From positions 1,063,339-1,127,338 of the forward strand of contig NZ_LN881717.1 of NCBI RefSeq assembly GCF_001457435.1: a DNA stretch of 64,000 bases. The letters are read 5' to 3'. The DNA is from Actinobaculum massiliense. Lineage in GTDB: Bacteria; Actinomycetota; Actinomycetes; Actinomycetales; Actinomycetaceae. The position numbers were made by a program, and so were the translations under genes. Shown in pieces: positions 1 through 8,135 of this stretch (the first letter of the stretch is position 1; each line of letters begins with the position of its first letter). Under the pieces are notes generated by a model that was not told the origin of the DNA, did no database searches, and saw nothing but the letters and a program-made list of their open reading frames with translations.

Positions 1-250
1 AGGACAGGGAGGAGCACGGGACGTCGTGAAAGATAGAAGCGAAGGGGTGAGAGGAGATAGGCGCCGGGAACAGGCGGGACATCGCGGAGGCCGGGAGCGA
101 GAAGACCGGCAAGAGCGTGGAGGGGATGTTGGGGGGCGCCTCGGACGAGGATAAGGACACGCGCACGGGCAAGGTGACAAGTTCGAACGGGTGGGCGAAA
201 GGACTTGCGCCGCCAGCGAGCGCGGGGCGGGACTAGCGCAGGGTGTGTTC
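1..250. other. Unplaced purine-rich block left of an adapter junction
   Basis: This stretch ends exactly where a Tn5 mosaic end begins (251). It is strongly G/A-rich on the plus strand, unlike the rest of the window, and holds no convincing gene. One plus-strand frame is open from about 88 to a TAG near 233 but resembles no family I know and has no start signal. It may be a low-quality read end or a fragment from elsewhere in the genome or another DNA. It should not be taken as the true chromosomal neighbour of the next gene. Confidence 0.55.
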
Positions 251-288
251 CTGTCGCTTATACACATCTAGATGTGTATAAGAGACAG
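251..288. other. Nextera/Tn5 mosaic-end adapter pair (library artefact)
   Basis: Two 19-bp mosaic ends lie head to head: 251-269 (one mismatch to CTGTCTCTTATACACATCT) and 270-288 (exact AGATGTGTATAAGAGACAG). This is the sequence of the hyperactive Tn5 adapter used in Nextera libraries. No IS50 or transposase gene accompanies it. It is therefore an adapter left in a chimeric join, and the bases on its two sides need not be adjacent in the genome. Confidence 0.95.
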
Positions 289-444
289 CGTTGCGGCCGC
301 CTGGCGCGAGTTAGCAGACCAGCCCCAGCGGCTGATTTCCACCGGCTGGCCATCGGCTTGCGCCAGCTGGCCGTCAATTTGCACCGGCCGCTCTTCGAGT
401 TCCACCGACTGCGAGGCGATGGCCCAGTATCGATTGAGTTTCAT
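289..444 (-). CDS. N-terminal fragment of a small hypothetical protein, cut by the adapter
   Basis: A minus-strand frame opens with ATG at 444 and stays open to the adapter edge at 289, giving about 52 genuine residues beginning MKLNRYWAIASQ and ending SRQAAAT; beyond that it would read adapter (LSLIHI, stop). It carries the stretch RWGWSANS, which I vaguely associate with small uncharacterised proteins, but I cannot name a family. It starts about 38 bp downstream of the penicillin-binding protein stop codon on the same strand, so it could be the next gene in that transcript. The real 3' end is missing. Confidence 0.4.
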
Positions 445-482
445 ACATGCAAGCCTATCTGGCCACGAGCTGTCGACCGCCG

Positions 483-2828
483 CTACCCCCGCTCGGCCGC
501 CGAATTGCGAGAGGGTTGCGCGGGCTGGGCAGGCTGCTGAGCGCCGCCACCGCCTCTGCCGCTACTGCCGCTACTGCCGCCGTTGCCGCTACTGCCGCCG
601 TTGCCGCCGTCGTCGTTACCGCCGTTACTGCCACCAGCGCCGCCGGCGCCGCCATTGCTGTTGCCGGGGGCCTCCGGCTCCTCCGTGGGAGCTTCGGCGG
701 GAGGCTCGGGCTCGGCGGCGGTGGGCTCGGGCTCGGCGGCGGTGGGTTCAGGCTCGGTGACTTTCGGCTCGGAGGTGGCCTGCGGCTCGTAGGTGGGCAC
801 GCCCTTCATCTTCTCGGGCACGGTGAAGTCCATAACCGACATGCCCTTGGTGGCCACCTTCATGTAGTCCATCCAAATGTCCACCGGGTAGTTGTTGCCG
901 CCAATGCCCCACGGGTAGCGGCCGAAGGGGGTGAGCACCTCTTCTTCGCCGTTGGGGCCCACCTGGAACATATTGATGGCCGTGATCATCTGCGGCGTGT
1001 AACCCACGTACCATGCGGACCACGGGCCAGAGGAAGTGCCCGTCTTACCGGCCACCGGCCGGCCCAGGCCACGCACCTTTTCGGCGGTGCCGCCGGGGCG
1101 GGAGGTGGCCTGCAGGACCCAGTTCATCGTGTCCGCCACGTCTTCGTCGATCTTTCGCTCCCCGGTGGTGGGCGCCTCGTAAACCACCTCGCCGTCGGGA
1201 GATTTCACCTCGCGCACCAGGTGAATCGGCACCGAGACGCCGCGGTTCGCCCAGGTGGCGTAGGCCTGCGTCATATCGATGGAGCGCGGGGAGGCGGAGC
1301 CGAGCACGTTGGTCAGCGAATCATCAAGGCCGGGGGTGTCCTCCGGAAGGCCGGCCTGCACCGCCGCGCGGATTGTGTTCTCCGGCCGCACGTCCTGATT
1401 GAGTTGCACGAAATAGGTGTTGATCGAATGCTGGGTGGCGGTGAGCATATTAACCCGGCCGCGCGAGACGCCGTCGTAATTCTTCACCTCAAGGTTGCCA
1501 ATTTTCAGCGGTGTGCGCGAATCGTAAATCGTGCTCTGCGGGAGTTTGCCCTGCTCAAGGGCGGCAAGCAAAGTGAACGGCTTGAAGGTGGAACCAGCCT
1601 GCGCGCGATCCTGGGTGACGGCGTTGCGCTGGCGGGCATGGTAATCCGCGCCGCCGTACATGGCGTAAATCTCGCCGTTACGCGGATCAGCGGAAAGGAT
1701 GCCCACGTAATTGTTCTCCGGGCGATCCTTCGGGAGATTTTCGACGGCGTCTACCGCTGCCTGCTGTTTCTCGGGGTCGATGGTGGTGACGATCCGATAA
1801 CCGCCCTGGCGCAGATCCTCTTCCGTGAACTTCCCGGTGGCCACCAGCTCCTTTTGCGCGTAATCGAGTAAATAACCGGTGGTGCCAGAGAAGTCATTGT
1901 TCTTGGTGGGAGCAATCGTCTCCGGCATGGTGGCGGCGGAGGCCTGCTCCTCGGTGATGTAGCCGTCCTCGACCATGCGGCGCAACACGCGATCAAAACG
2001 CGCTTGCGCCTGCTGCGGATTGACGGCCGGATCCCAGGCGGACGGCGCAGGAATGACGGCGGTCAGCAAAGCGGCCTGCTCAAGGGTCAGATCTGCGGCG
2101 CTGGTGCCGAAGTACTTTTCGGCCGCCGCCTGAATGCCATAAGCGCCGCGCCCAAAGTAAATCGTGTTGAGGTAGCTCTCGAGGATCTCGTCCTTGCTGA
2201 GGTGGTTATCCACCTTCACCGCCAGCACCGCCTCGCGGATTTTGCCCAGGTAATCGGTGGTCTGCCCCAGGTAATAATTCTCCACGTACTGCTGGGTGAG
2301 AGTGGAGCCGCCCTGGCGCTTGCCGCCGGTGAGGTTATTGAGCGCCGCGCGCGCGATGCCGCCCAGGTCAATTCCGTTGTTGGTGTAGAAGTTTTGATCT
2401 TCAGAGGCGACGACGGCGTTGCCCACGTAGTCCGGCAAGCTCTCCAAGGGAACCGAGGTCCGATCGAAATCGAAGATGGACCCCATCTCGGTTGTGCCGT
2501 CTTCGTAGTAAACGCGCGTGCGCTGAGCGGCGGCGACGTCGTCAGGCTCGGGAATCTCCAAGGCGAAGTAAAGCGTAATGACGCTGACGATAGCGGCAAT
2601 GATTGCGGTGAAGCCGGCGCCTAGCAGGAAGCGCCACGAGGGTAGCCAGCGATGAATGGGGCCGAGCCCCTCACGCGGGTAGTTCCAGCGAAAACGCTTC
2701 CGCTGGCTGCCGCGCTGGTTGCCACGGGCGGAGCCGCGCTGGGACCGCTTCCGCTGGCTACCGCGGGCGGAGCCACGCTGGCCGCCGCTCGCTGAACCGC
2801 GCTGAGAAGGTTTCTTCGTTGCCGCCAT
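483..2828 (-). CDS. Class A (bifunctional) penicillin-binding protein
   Basis: The enzyme polymerises lipid II glycan strands and cross-links peptides outside the membrane. The 781-residue protein has a basic, repetitive cytoplasmic tail (1-60, units such as SQRGSARG), one membrane anchor (about 66-90), a GT51 transglycosylase domain with EDQNF (143-147) and QGGSTLTQQ (172-180), then a transpeptidase domain with the three expected motifs: STFK with the acylated Ser413, SIN at 468-470 and KTGT at 595-598. In the first GT51 motif the usual His is Asn (YTNNG). The last 100 residues are disordered, with TAAEPEP repeats followed by Gly/Ser-rich repeats, a common wall-spanning or regulatory tail in actinobacterial PBPs. 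It lies 7 bp downstream of the AI-2E-type gene. Confidence 0.93.
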   Translation of the reverse strand: MAATKKPSQRGSASGGQRGSARGSQRKRSQRGSARGNQRGSQRKRFRWNYPREGLGPIHRWLPSWRFLLGAGFTAIIAAIVSVITLYFALEIPEPDDVAAAQRTRVYYEDGTTEMGSIFDFDRTSVPLESLPDYVGNAVVASEDQNFYTNNGIDLGGIARAALNNLTGGKRQGGSTLTQQYVENYYLGQTTDYLGKIREAVLAVKVDNHLSKDEILESYLNTIYFGRGAYGIQAAAEKYFGTSAADLTLEQAALLTAVIPAPSAWDPAVNPQQAQARFDRVLRRMVEDGYITEEQASAATMPETIAPTKNNDFSGTTGYLLDYAQKELVATGKFTEEDLRQGGYRIVTTIDPEKQQAAVDAVENLPKDRPENNYVGILSADPRNGEIYAMYGGADYHARQRNAVTQDRAQAGSTFKPFTLLAALEQGKLPQSTIYDSRTPLKIGNLEVKNYDGVSRGRVNMLTATQHSINTYFVQLNQDVRPENTIRAAVQAGLPEDTPGLDDSLTNVLGSASPRSIDMTQAYATWANRGVSVPIHLVREVKSPDGEVVYEAPTTGERKIDEDVADTMNWVLQATSRPGGTAEKVRGLGRPVAGKTGTSSGPWSAWYVGYTPQMITAINMFQVGPNGEEEVLTPFGRYPWGIGGNNYPVDIWMDYMKVATKGMSVMDFTVPEKMKGVPTYEPQATSEPKVTEPEPTAAEPEPTAAEPEPPAEAPTEEPEAPGNSNGGAGGAGGSNGGNDDGGNGGSSGNGGSSGSSGRGGGGAQQPAQPAQPSRNSAAERG

Positions 2829-2835
2829 TGCGTCC

Positions 2836-4236
2836 TTACTTCCTACTCGACCGTCGTTTCGCTCGGGATAACCGGCTCACGGACCGCTGCGAACGGGTCC
2901 CAAGCGTTTCCGAAAGTCTAGACCGTGACTCTCCAAAGGCGTGAAAGACCTCCAGGTCAGTCCCTGGATTGTAGAGGCCTTTTTCCCGCTTGCGCCGCGC
3001 GTCCGATTCGGGGATGAGGAACGCCTCGATCCAGCGCGTGCTCGGCGAGGAATCCACCAGTAATGCCTTGAAGAACAGGGTCAGCGGCACCGCCAGGATC
3101 GAGCCGAGCGGACCGATCACGGCCGTCCAGAAGAGGAGGGATACGAAGGTGATGGTGGTGGAAAGCCCGACGGCGTCGCCGGTGAACTTCGGCTGAATCA
3201 TGCCCTGGATCGTCACATTGATCACCGTGAAGATCACGATCACCCACAGCGCGGTGCTCCACCCCGAGTCCACCAGGCCCATAATCGCCGGCGGAATTAC
3301 GCCAAGGATAAAGCCAACGTTGGGGATGTAGTTGGTGATGAACGTCCACAGCGCCCAGGTCAGCGGCATTGGCACGTGCAGGAACACCAGCACGAAGTAG
3401 TTGATCACCGAGACCACCAGGCCGAAGATTGAGGCCACCAGCCAGTACTGGCGCACCCGGCCCTCGAACGAGCAGATCGCGCGGTAGAAATCAGAATCAC
3501 GGTGCTGCACCACGTCCGCGCGGTTATTCACGCGGATCGTATCGACCGTCAGGAAGAGGACGCACAGCGCCAAAATGCCAATGATGGTTCCGGCGGACAT
3601 AAGCGAGCCGGCCGCGCTACGGATCCAGGCGATAATGGTCGCGGCGTCGAACTGGGCAGACAGCTGATTGGTGATCTCCTCGGTGGAGAATCCCCACTGC
3701 TGAGCAAAGTCGGTGACTTCGTCGACGATATCGCTGAACTTCTCTTGGTAGCGCATCAGCGTTTCCGGTAGCCCGGCCAGCGACCAGGCCATGAGGCCGG
3801 CGATGGCGCCGAGCACAATCACCAGCACCAGAATCGTGATGGTGCCCGAGATAAATCCGGGCACATGGTATTTCACGAGCCTGCGGTGAATCGGACGGAC
3901 CGTCAGCACCAGCGTCAGCGCCAAGAAGAGCGGGCCAAAGAAATCCGCGATGGTGTAAAGCCCCGCGCAAGCGATAGTGACGAGGGCGAGAACACGCAGC
4001 ACTTGGAAGCCGACCGGCGGGATTGCGCTGGTCGGGCCAGCGGCGGCATCGTCGAGAGGAATGCCTTGATCGCCGTCCTCCACGCTGGCCTTATGCGCGG
4101 TCACGGGAGCTTTCGCTGAGCCGGTAGCCGCGCCGGTAGCGGCGCCGTCAGCCGCGCTCGGGCCCGCGTCGCGCACGGCGGCGTCGATCTGCGCCCGCTT
4201 ATCCATGGGGAGATTCCCGGGATTTCTTAGAGTCAT
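2836..4236 (-). CDS. AI-2E transporter (PerM/TqsA) family membrane protein
   Basis: The 466-residue protein has about eight hydrophobic segments starting near residue 75, and the order and loops of the AI-2E/PerM family: paired early helices, a long extracytoplasmic section (about 150-215), and a conserved helix pair containing NYIPNVGFILGVIPPAI. Members export small molecules or exchange ions, and the substrate here is unknown. The N-terminal 70 residues are Ala-rich and hydrophilic, the C-terminus is Arg/Ser-rich. The ATG at 4236 is preferred because GGAGAGAAG lies just before it. It is upstream of the PBP gene with a 7-bp gap, so the two are probably co-transcribed. Confidence 0.85.
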   Translation of the reverse strand: MTLRNPGNLPMDKRAQIDAAVRDAGPSAADGAATGAATGSAKAPVTAHKASVEDGDQGIPLDDAAAGPTSAIPPVGFQVLRVLALVTIACAGLYTIADFFGPLFLALTLVLTVRPIHRRLVKYHVPGFISGTITILVLVIVLGAIAGLMAWSLAGLPETLMRYQEKFSDIVDEVTDFAQQWGFSTEEITNQLSAQFDAATIIAWIRSAAGSLMSAGTIIGILALCVLFLTVDTIRVNNRADVVQHRDSDFYRAICSFEGRVRQYWLVASIFGLVVSVINYFVLVFLHVPMPLTWALWTFITNYIPNVGFILGVIPPAIMGLVDSGWSTALWVIVIFTVINVTIQGMIQPKFTGDAVGLSTTITFVSLLFWTAVIGPLGSILAVPLTLFFKALLVDSSPSTRWIEAFLIPESDARRKREKGLYNPGTDLEVFHAFGESRSRLSETLGTRSQRSVSRLSRAKRRSSRK

Positions 4237-4279
4237 CTTCTCTCCGATCTCAGTGCCGGCCTTGGCGTTCGGCTCTAGC

Positions 4280-4307
4280 GTAAGTCTGCCAGCTCATGCT
4301 GACTTAC
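4280..4307. promoter_or_regulatory. Inverted repeat upstream of the AI-2E-type gene
   Basis: GTAAGTC (4280-4286) and GACTTAC (4301-4307) form an interrupted palindrome, with further GC/GC pairing inside, about 45 bp upstream of the minus-strand start at 4236. It is placed where an operator or promoter would be. No regulator is known to match it. Confidence 0.3.
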
Positions 4308-4383
4308 AAAGTTAATGACGCGAAAATGTTCGCTCATTCACCGGCCAGCGCGGCTACGGCTTGCGGCCGGCGCGGCTGCGGAC

Positions 4384-4445
4384 CTGTCTCTTCTACCCAT
4401 CTTTGACCTGTCTCTTATACACAGCTAGATGTGTATAAGAGACAG
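4384..4445. other. Three Tn5 mosaic ends in a row (second adapter junction)
   Basis: A degraded copy of the 19-bp mosaic end lies at 4384-4402 (CTGTCTCTTCTACCCATCT), then a head-to-head pair at 4408-4426 and 4427-4445. The last is an exact AGATGTGTATAAGAGACAG, the preceding one has one mismatch. As at 251-288 this is Nextera adapter, not a mobile element. It truncates the MFS gene that follows, so the link between 4383 and 4446 is unproven. Confidence 0.95.
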
Positions 4446-5747
4446 GGCCAGGACCGGGCGCGGGGAATCGCGTAGTCGCTTGACTTCCCAGCGATACAGA
4501 AATGCCACGGCCCAAACCATCACAATGAGCGCGATTTGCACGCCGCGCGACCAGCCGATATCCGGCAACACCAGCACGCAGACGCCGGCCGCCACGCATT
4601 CGGCCACGTTAAAGAGCACGTCGTAAATCGAGAAAGCGCGGCCGCGGTAGCGATCGTGGGTGTCGGTTTGAACGATGGTGTCGACAGCGATCTTTGCTCC
4701 CTGCACGCCAATGCCGAAAATAAAAATCCCGGCTGTCACCGCACCGAAAGACGGCGTCGTCGCCACAATAAATTGCCCCACAGTTCCGCCCAGCAGGCAA
4801 CAAACCACCCATGTGGAAGGCGTCATGCGCTCGTGGGCCAGAGGGGTGAGGACAATCGAGACGCCATGGCCGGCGATCATAGCGCCCATAAGCGCGCCAA
4901 ATGCGGCGATGCCGGAGGTGGAGTCCGCCTGATCGGCGTAGAGGTTGCGGCCCGCCAGGATGATCGTCAGGAGTTGGACGCCGTAGACGAACCTGTGGAG
5001 GGACATGGTGGTGAGGGCGGCGGCGGGGGTGCCGCGGCGAACGAGGTAGCGCACGCCGTCGGCCAGCTCGCGAGCGGCGGAGGCGAGAGAACGCCAGAAC
5101 GGCTCGCGCACGGGATTATCCGGGCCGAGTTCGGAGCGGCCGAGGGAGGTGACCACCCAGGCGCCGGCGCAGTAGAGGGCCACCGCCACCACCAGTGCGC
5201 CCACCTGCTGGCCCAGCTCAGTGGGTAGGAAAATGCGGATGAACAGGCCTAACAGTGCGCCAATGGCGGTGGAGGCGCCGCCGAGGGTGGGCACCAGCGA
5301 GTTGGCCACCAGGAGGCGTTCTTTGGACTCGACCACTTTCGGCAAGCCGGCCGAAAGGGTGGCCAACAAGATTCGGTTGATGCCCAGCGTCACCAGCGCC
5401 AACACGTAAACCAGCCAGGAAAAATCAGTGAAGAGCACCGCGAGGATCGCGGCGGTGAGGGCCGCGCGCAGCAGGTTGCCGCCGAGCAGAATTTGCCGGC
5501 GCGGCCAGCGATCAATGAACGGGCCGGTGAATGGCCCCACGATCGAGAACGGCAGGAGCATCACCACCAGCGAGAGGGCGACGGTATACACATCCGAGGC
5601 GCGGGCCGGGTTGAAGAAGAACAGCGAGGCGAGGCCCACCTGGAACATTCCGTCTCCGCATTGGGTCACCAGCCGCACCGCCAAGAGCTTCAGGAAGCCC
5701 GGCGAGGTGGCCAGCGATTTCAGGTCCGCAACCAGCTTGAGCTTCAC
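4425..5747 (-). CDS. MFS transporter, 3' end replaced by adapter sequence
   Basis: A 12-helix-type major facilitator protein (substrate unknown) with the early motif GPFTGPFIDRWPRRQ at about residue 65 and repeated hydrophobic segments. The family context suggests a drug or metabolite exporter but nothing fixes the cargo. The true coding sequence ends at 4446; the last residues (LSLIHI, stop at 4425) are translated adapter, so the native C-terminus is lost. An ATG exists at 5765, but GTG at 5747 is better: GGGAGG stands 8 bases upstream and its GTGA overlaps the pcnA stop codon by four bases, indicating translational coupling with pcnA. Confidence 0.85.
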   Translation of the reverse strand: MKLKLVADLKSLATSPGFLKLLAVRLVTQCGDGMFQVGLASLFFFNPARASDVYTVALSLVVMLLPFSIVGPFTGPFIDRWPRRQILLGGNLLRAALTAAILAVLFTDFSWLVYVLALVTLGINRILLATLSAGLPKVVESKERLLVANSLVPTLGGASTAIGALLGLFIRIFLPTELGQQVGALVVAVALYCAGAWVVTSLGRSELGPDNPVREPFWRSLASAARELADGVRYLVRRGTPAAALTTMSLHRFVYGVQLLTIILAGRNLYADQADSTSGIAAFGALMGAMIAGHGVSIVLTPLAHERMTPSTWVVCCLLGGTVGQFIVATTPSFGAVTAGIFIFGIGVQGAKIAVDTIVQTDTHDRYRGRAFSIYDVLFNVAECVAAGVCVLVLPDIGWSRGVQIALIVMVWAVAFLYRWEVKRLRDSPRPVLALSLIHI

Positions 5748-7312
5748 GCCCGCGCCTCCCACCATTGCTTGAGTCGGGAAATCGCTTCTTCACGGCCCAG
5801 CGGGCCTTCGTCGAGGCGCAGTCCCAGCAGATACTTGTAGGCCTGGCCGACCTGCGGGCCGGGGGCGAGGCCGAGGATCTCCATAATGTCGTTGCCGTCC
5901 AGATCGGGGCGCACGGCCTCCAGCTCCTCGCGCTGATGAAGTTCAACGATGCGCCGCTCTAGCTCGTCGTTCGCCGCCTGGAGCACGCGCACCTTGCGCC
6001 GGTTTTGCGAAGTAATGTCCGCGCGAATGAGGCGCACTAGACGGGGAAGAAGCGGGCCGGCGTCGCGCACGAAGCGGCGCACGGCGCTATCCGTCCAGCC
6101 CGATTCCGCAAATCCATACGCGCGCAGGTGTAGCTCCACCAGGCGGGCCACGGCCTTGGTGGTCTGCTTGTCGAAGCGGAGCGTTTTCATGCGCTTGGCC
6201 GTCATTCGCGCGCCGACGGCGTCGTGGAAGCGGAAGGTGACTGAGCCGTCAGGTTCAAAGCTGCGGGTGGCCGGTTTGCCGACGTCGTGCATCAACGCGG
6301 CGAAGCGGAGCACGAAATCCGGGCGGGCGACCGGGCTGATGCCTTCGTCAGTGACGGGCGGCTCTGGCTCTGGCGCAGGCTCGCTGGCCGCTACCCGTTC
6401 GCCGCCGGCCGACGGCGTCGACTCGAGGACGCTTTCCAGCGCGATGGCGTTATCGAGCACCTGCAGGGTGTGCTCGTAGACGTCCTTGTGGCGGCCCTGC
6501 TCATCTTTGGCGCCGCGCAGGCCGGAGACTTCGGGGAGCACCACATCCGCCACGCCCGTGTAAACCAGTAGCTCGATACCGCGGCGCGGGGCGGGGGAGA
6601 TGATGAGCCTCTCCAGCTCGGCGCGAATGCGCTCTTGAGAAACGATTTCTAAGCGCGGGGCAAAGTCCGTCATGGCAGCCATAACATCCTCGGCCACGTC
6701 GAAGGAGAGCTGGGCGCAGAATCTGGCCGCACGCATAATGCGCAGAGGATCGTCGTCGAACGACTGCGCCGCGGTAACGGGTGTTTCCAACACGCCGTCC
6801 ACCAAGGCGTCCAAGCCGCCGCAGGGATCGACTAGCTCCAGTTGCGGCAGGCGCACGGCCATCGCGTTGACGGTGAAATCCCGGCGGGTGAGATCGCCCT
6901 CGAGCGTGTCGCCGAATTGGACCTCGGGTTTGCGCGAGCCGATTTCGTAGCTGTCGCTGCGATAGGTGGTAACCTCCACGGTTAGGCCCGCGCGCTGGGC
7001 GCCAATGGTGCCGAAGTCGCGGCCAATATCCCAGGTGTTACCCCAGGTATCGAGGAGTTTTTCGGTTTCCTCGGGGCGGGCGGACGTGGTGAGGTCAAAG
7101 TCGTGAATGGGTAGGCCAAGGAATGCATCGCGCACCGGCCCGCCGACGAGCGCCAGCTCGTGACCCGCCCGCTGGAAAATTTCACCCAGCTGGGTGATTT
7201 CCTTCGGCAACGCCGTCAACCTCCGCTGCCCGTTGAGCAGGTACTTCGCGCGCAAGTTCGCCGCGCCCGCGCCCGCGGCCGCCGCCGCTTCACTATTCCT
7301 TGAAATTGCCAC
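5744..7312 (-). CDS. pcnA: CCA tRNA nucleotidyltransferase
   Basis: This enzyme adds or repairs the 3' CCA end of tRNAs. The 522-residue protein has the class II nucleotidyltransferase signature GGPVRD (57-62) and the metal-binding DFDLTT (71-76), the RRDFTVNAM motif (about 143-151), an RNA-binding helical domain, and a C-terminal HD phosphohydrolase domain (ALMHDVGKPATR at about 342-353). A low-complexity insert with EPAPEPEP lies before the HD domain. The gene sits at the same place near the origin in mycobacteria and corynebacteria, divergent from a NUDIX gene as here. The Ala-rich N-terminal 20 residues may be partly untranslated. Confidence 0.95.
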   Translation of the reverse strand: MAISRNSEAAAAAGAGAANLRAKYLLNGQRRLTALPKEITQLGEIFQRAGHELALVGGPVRDAFLGLPIHDFDLTTSARPEETEKLLDTWGNTWDIGRDFGTIGAQRAGLTVEVTTYRSDSYEIGSRKPEVQFGDTLEGDLTRRDFTVNAMAVRLPQLELVDPCGGLDALVDGVLETPVTAAQSFDDDPLRIMRAARFCAQLSFDVAEDVMAAMTDFAPRLEIVSQERIRAELERLIISPAPRRGIELLVYTGVADVVLPEVSGLRGAKDEQGRHKDVYEHTLQVLDNAIALESVLESTPSAGGERVAASEPAPEPEPPVTDEGISPVARPDFVLRFAALMHDVGKPATRSFEPDGSVTFRFHDAVGARMTAKRMKTLRFDKQTTKAVARLVELHLRAYGFAESGWTDSAVRRFVRDAGPLLPRLVRLIRADITSQNRRKVRVLQAANDELERRIVELHQREELEAVRPDLDGNDIMEILGLAPGPQVGQAYKYLLGLRLDEGPLGREEAISRLKQWWEARA

Positions 7313-7595
7313 CGATTAAGCTTGCCACATTCACCCCGGCCGGCGGCGAGGAAGTGGCCCAAAGGGTGACGAATTAGCCGCAGGCCCCCCGCCCCGGCCC
7401 AGGCCACCGCCGTCGGGCACCAGCCACCCATTTCCTTCCGCCGTCAGAGAGCCTCTGCCATTCCCTGGGGAAATTTGGGAGAATGGCCCCAGTTAAGTGG
7501 CACCTTGCGGGAGGCGGCGTTGCTTGCCCGTCCGGGAGAACCGGCGGCGGCGCACACTCTGCCGGGCGCCAGAGCCTGTAAGCACATTGGAAATT
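7313..7595. promoter_or_regulatory. Divergent promoter region pcnA / NUDIX gene
   Basis: About 280 bp separate the divergent starts and must hold promoters for both transcripts. It is GC-rich with no clear sigma70 boxes that I can defend. An imperfect hairpin (GCCATTCCC at 7457-7465 pairing with the segment ending 7487) is the only structure seen. Confidence 0.35.
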
Positions 7596-8135
7596 ATGTC
7601 GAAATCTGCTCCGCTCCCGTCTCACTTCGGGGGCCGTCGTTCCTGGAGGCGCGCCGCGGCCGCGCATCAGGCCGGCGTGCGCCGCCATTCGCAGCCGGTG
7701 GTCAATGAGACCTCCGCCGGCGGGATCGTGATTGCGGTTCATGACGGTCACGCCTATACCGCCGTTATTGCTCGCCGAAATCGCGGCGGGCGCCTGGAGT
7801 GGTGCCTACCCAAAGGCCATCTCGAAGGCACCGAAACCGCCGAAGAGGCGGCCGTGCGCGAGGTGGCGGAAGAAACCGGAATTACCGGCCGCGTCCTGCT
7901 TCATCTGGCGACCATTGACTATTGGTTCTCCGGCACCAATCACCGCGTGCACAAAGTGGTACATCATTTCTTGCTGGAAGCGCTTTCCGGCTATCTGACG
8001 GTGGAAAACGATCCCGATCACGAGGCTGAAAAAGTCGAGTGGGTGCGGCTCGACCGCGTCTCATCCCGCCTGGCCTACCCGAACGAGCGGCGGATCGTTT
8101 CCTCCGCCCGGGCGATTCTGGCAGGTGACGCCTAA
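7596..8135 (+). CDS. NUDIX hydrolase
   Basis: The protein (179 residues from the ATG at 7596) holds a complete Nudix box, GHLEGTETAEEAAVREVAEE, followed by TGI, with the REVAEE glutamates that bind magnesium. Nudix enzymes cleave nucleoside diphosphates linked to another group; the exact substrate is not predictable. The first 40 residues are basic and Ala/Arg-rich. An upstream ATG at 7497 is possible but its region has no family similarity. The gene is the usual first member of the block NUDIX - DUF6049 - MurJ - pseudokinase, and its end overlaps the next gene. Confidence 0.9.
   Translation: MSKSAPLPSHFGGRRSWRRAAAAHQAGVRRHSQPVVNETSAGGIVIAVHDGHAYTAVIARRNRGGRLEWCLPKGHLEGTETAEEAAVREVAEETGITGRVLLHLATIDYWFSGTNHRVHKVVHHFLLEALSGYLTVENDPDHEAEKVEWVRLDRVSSRLAYPNERRIVSSARAILAGDA

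Noticed and set aside
447-1871. Long plus-strand frame of 474 codons rich in Gly/His/Leu/Ala
   Set aside because: It is the antisense of the penicillin-binding protein, whose motifs are complete. High GC makes such shadows open.
251-4445. Composite transposon bounded by Tn5 mosaic ends
   Set aside because: No transposase or IS50 sequence; the 19-bp ends are the engineered Nextera form, sit head to head, and one is a degraded copy. Library artefact fits better.
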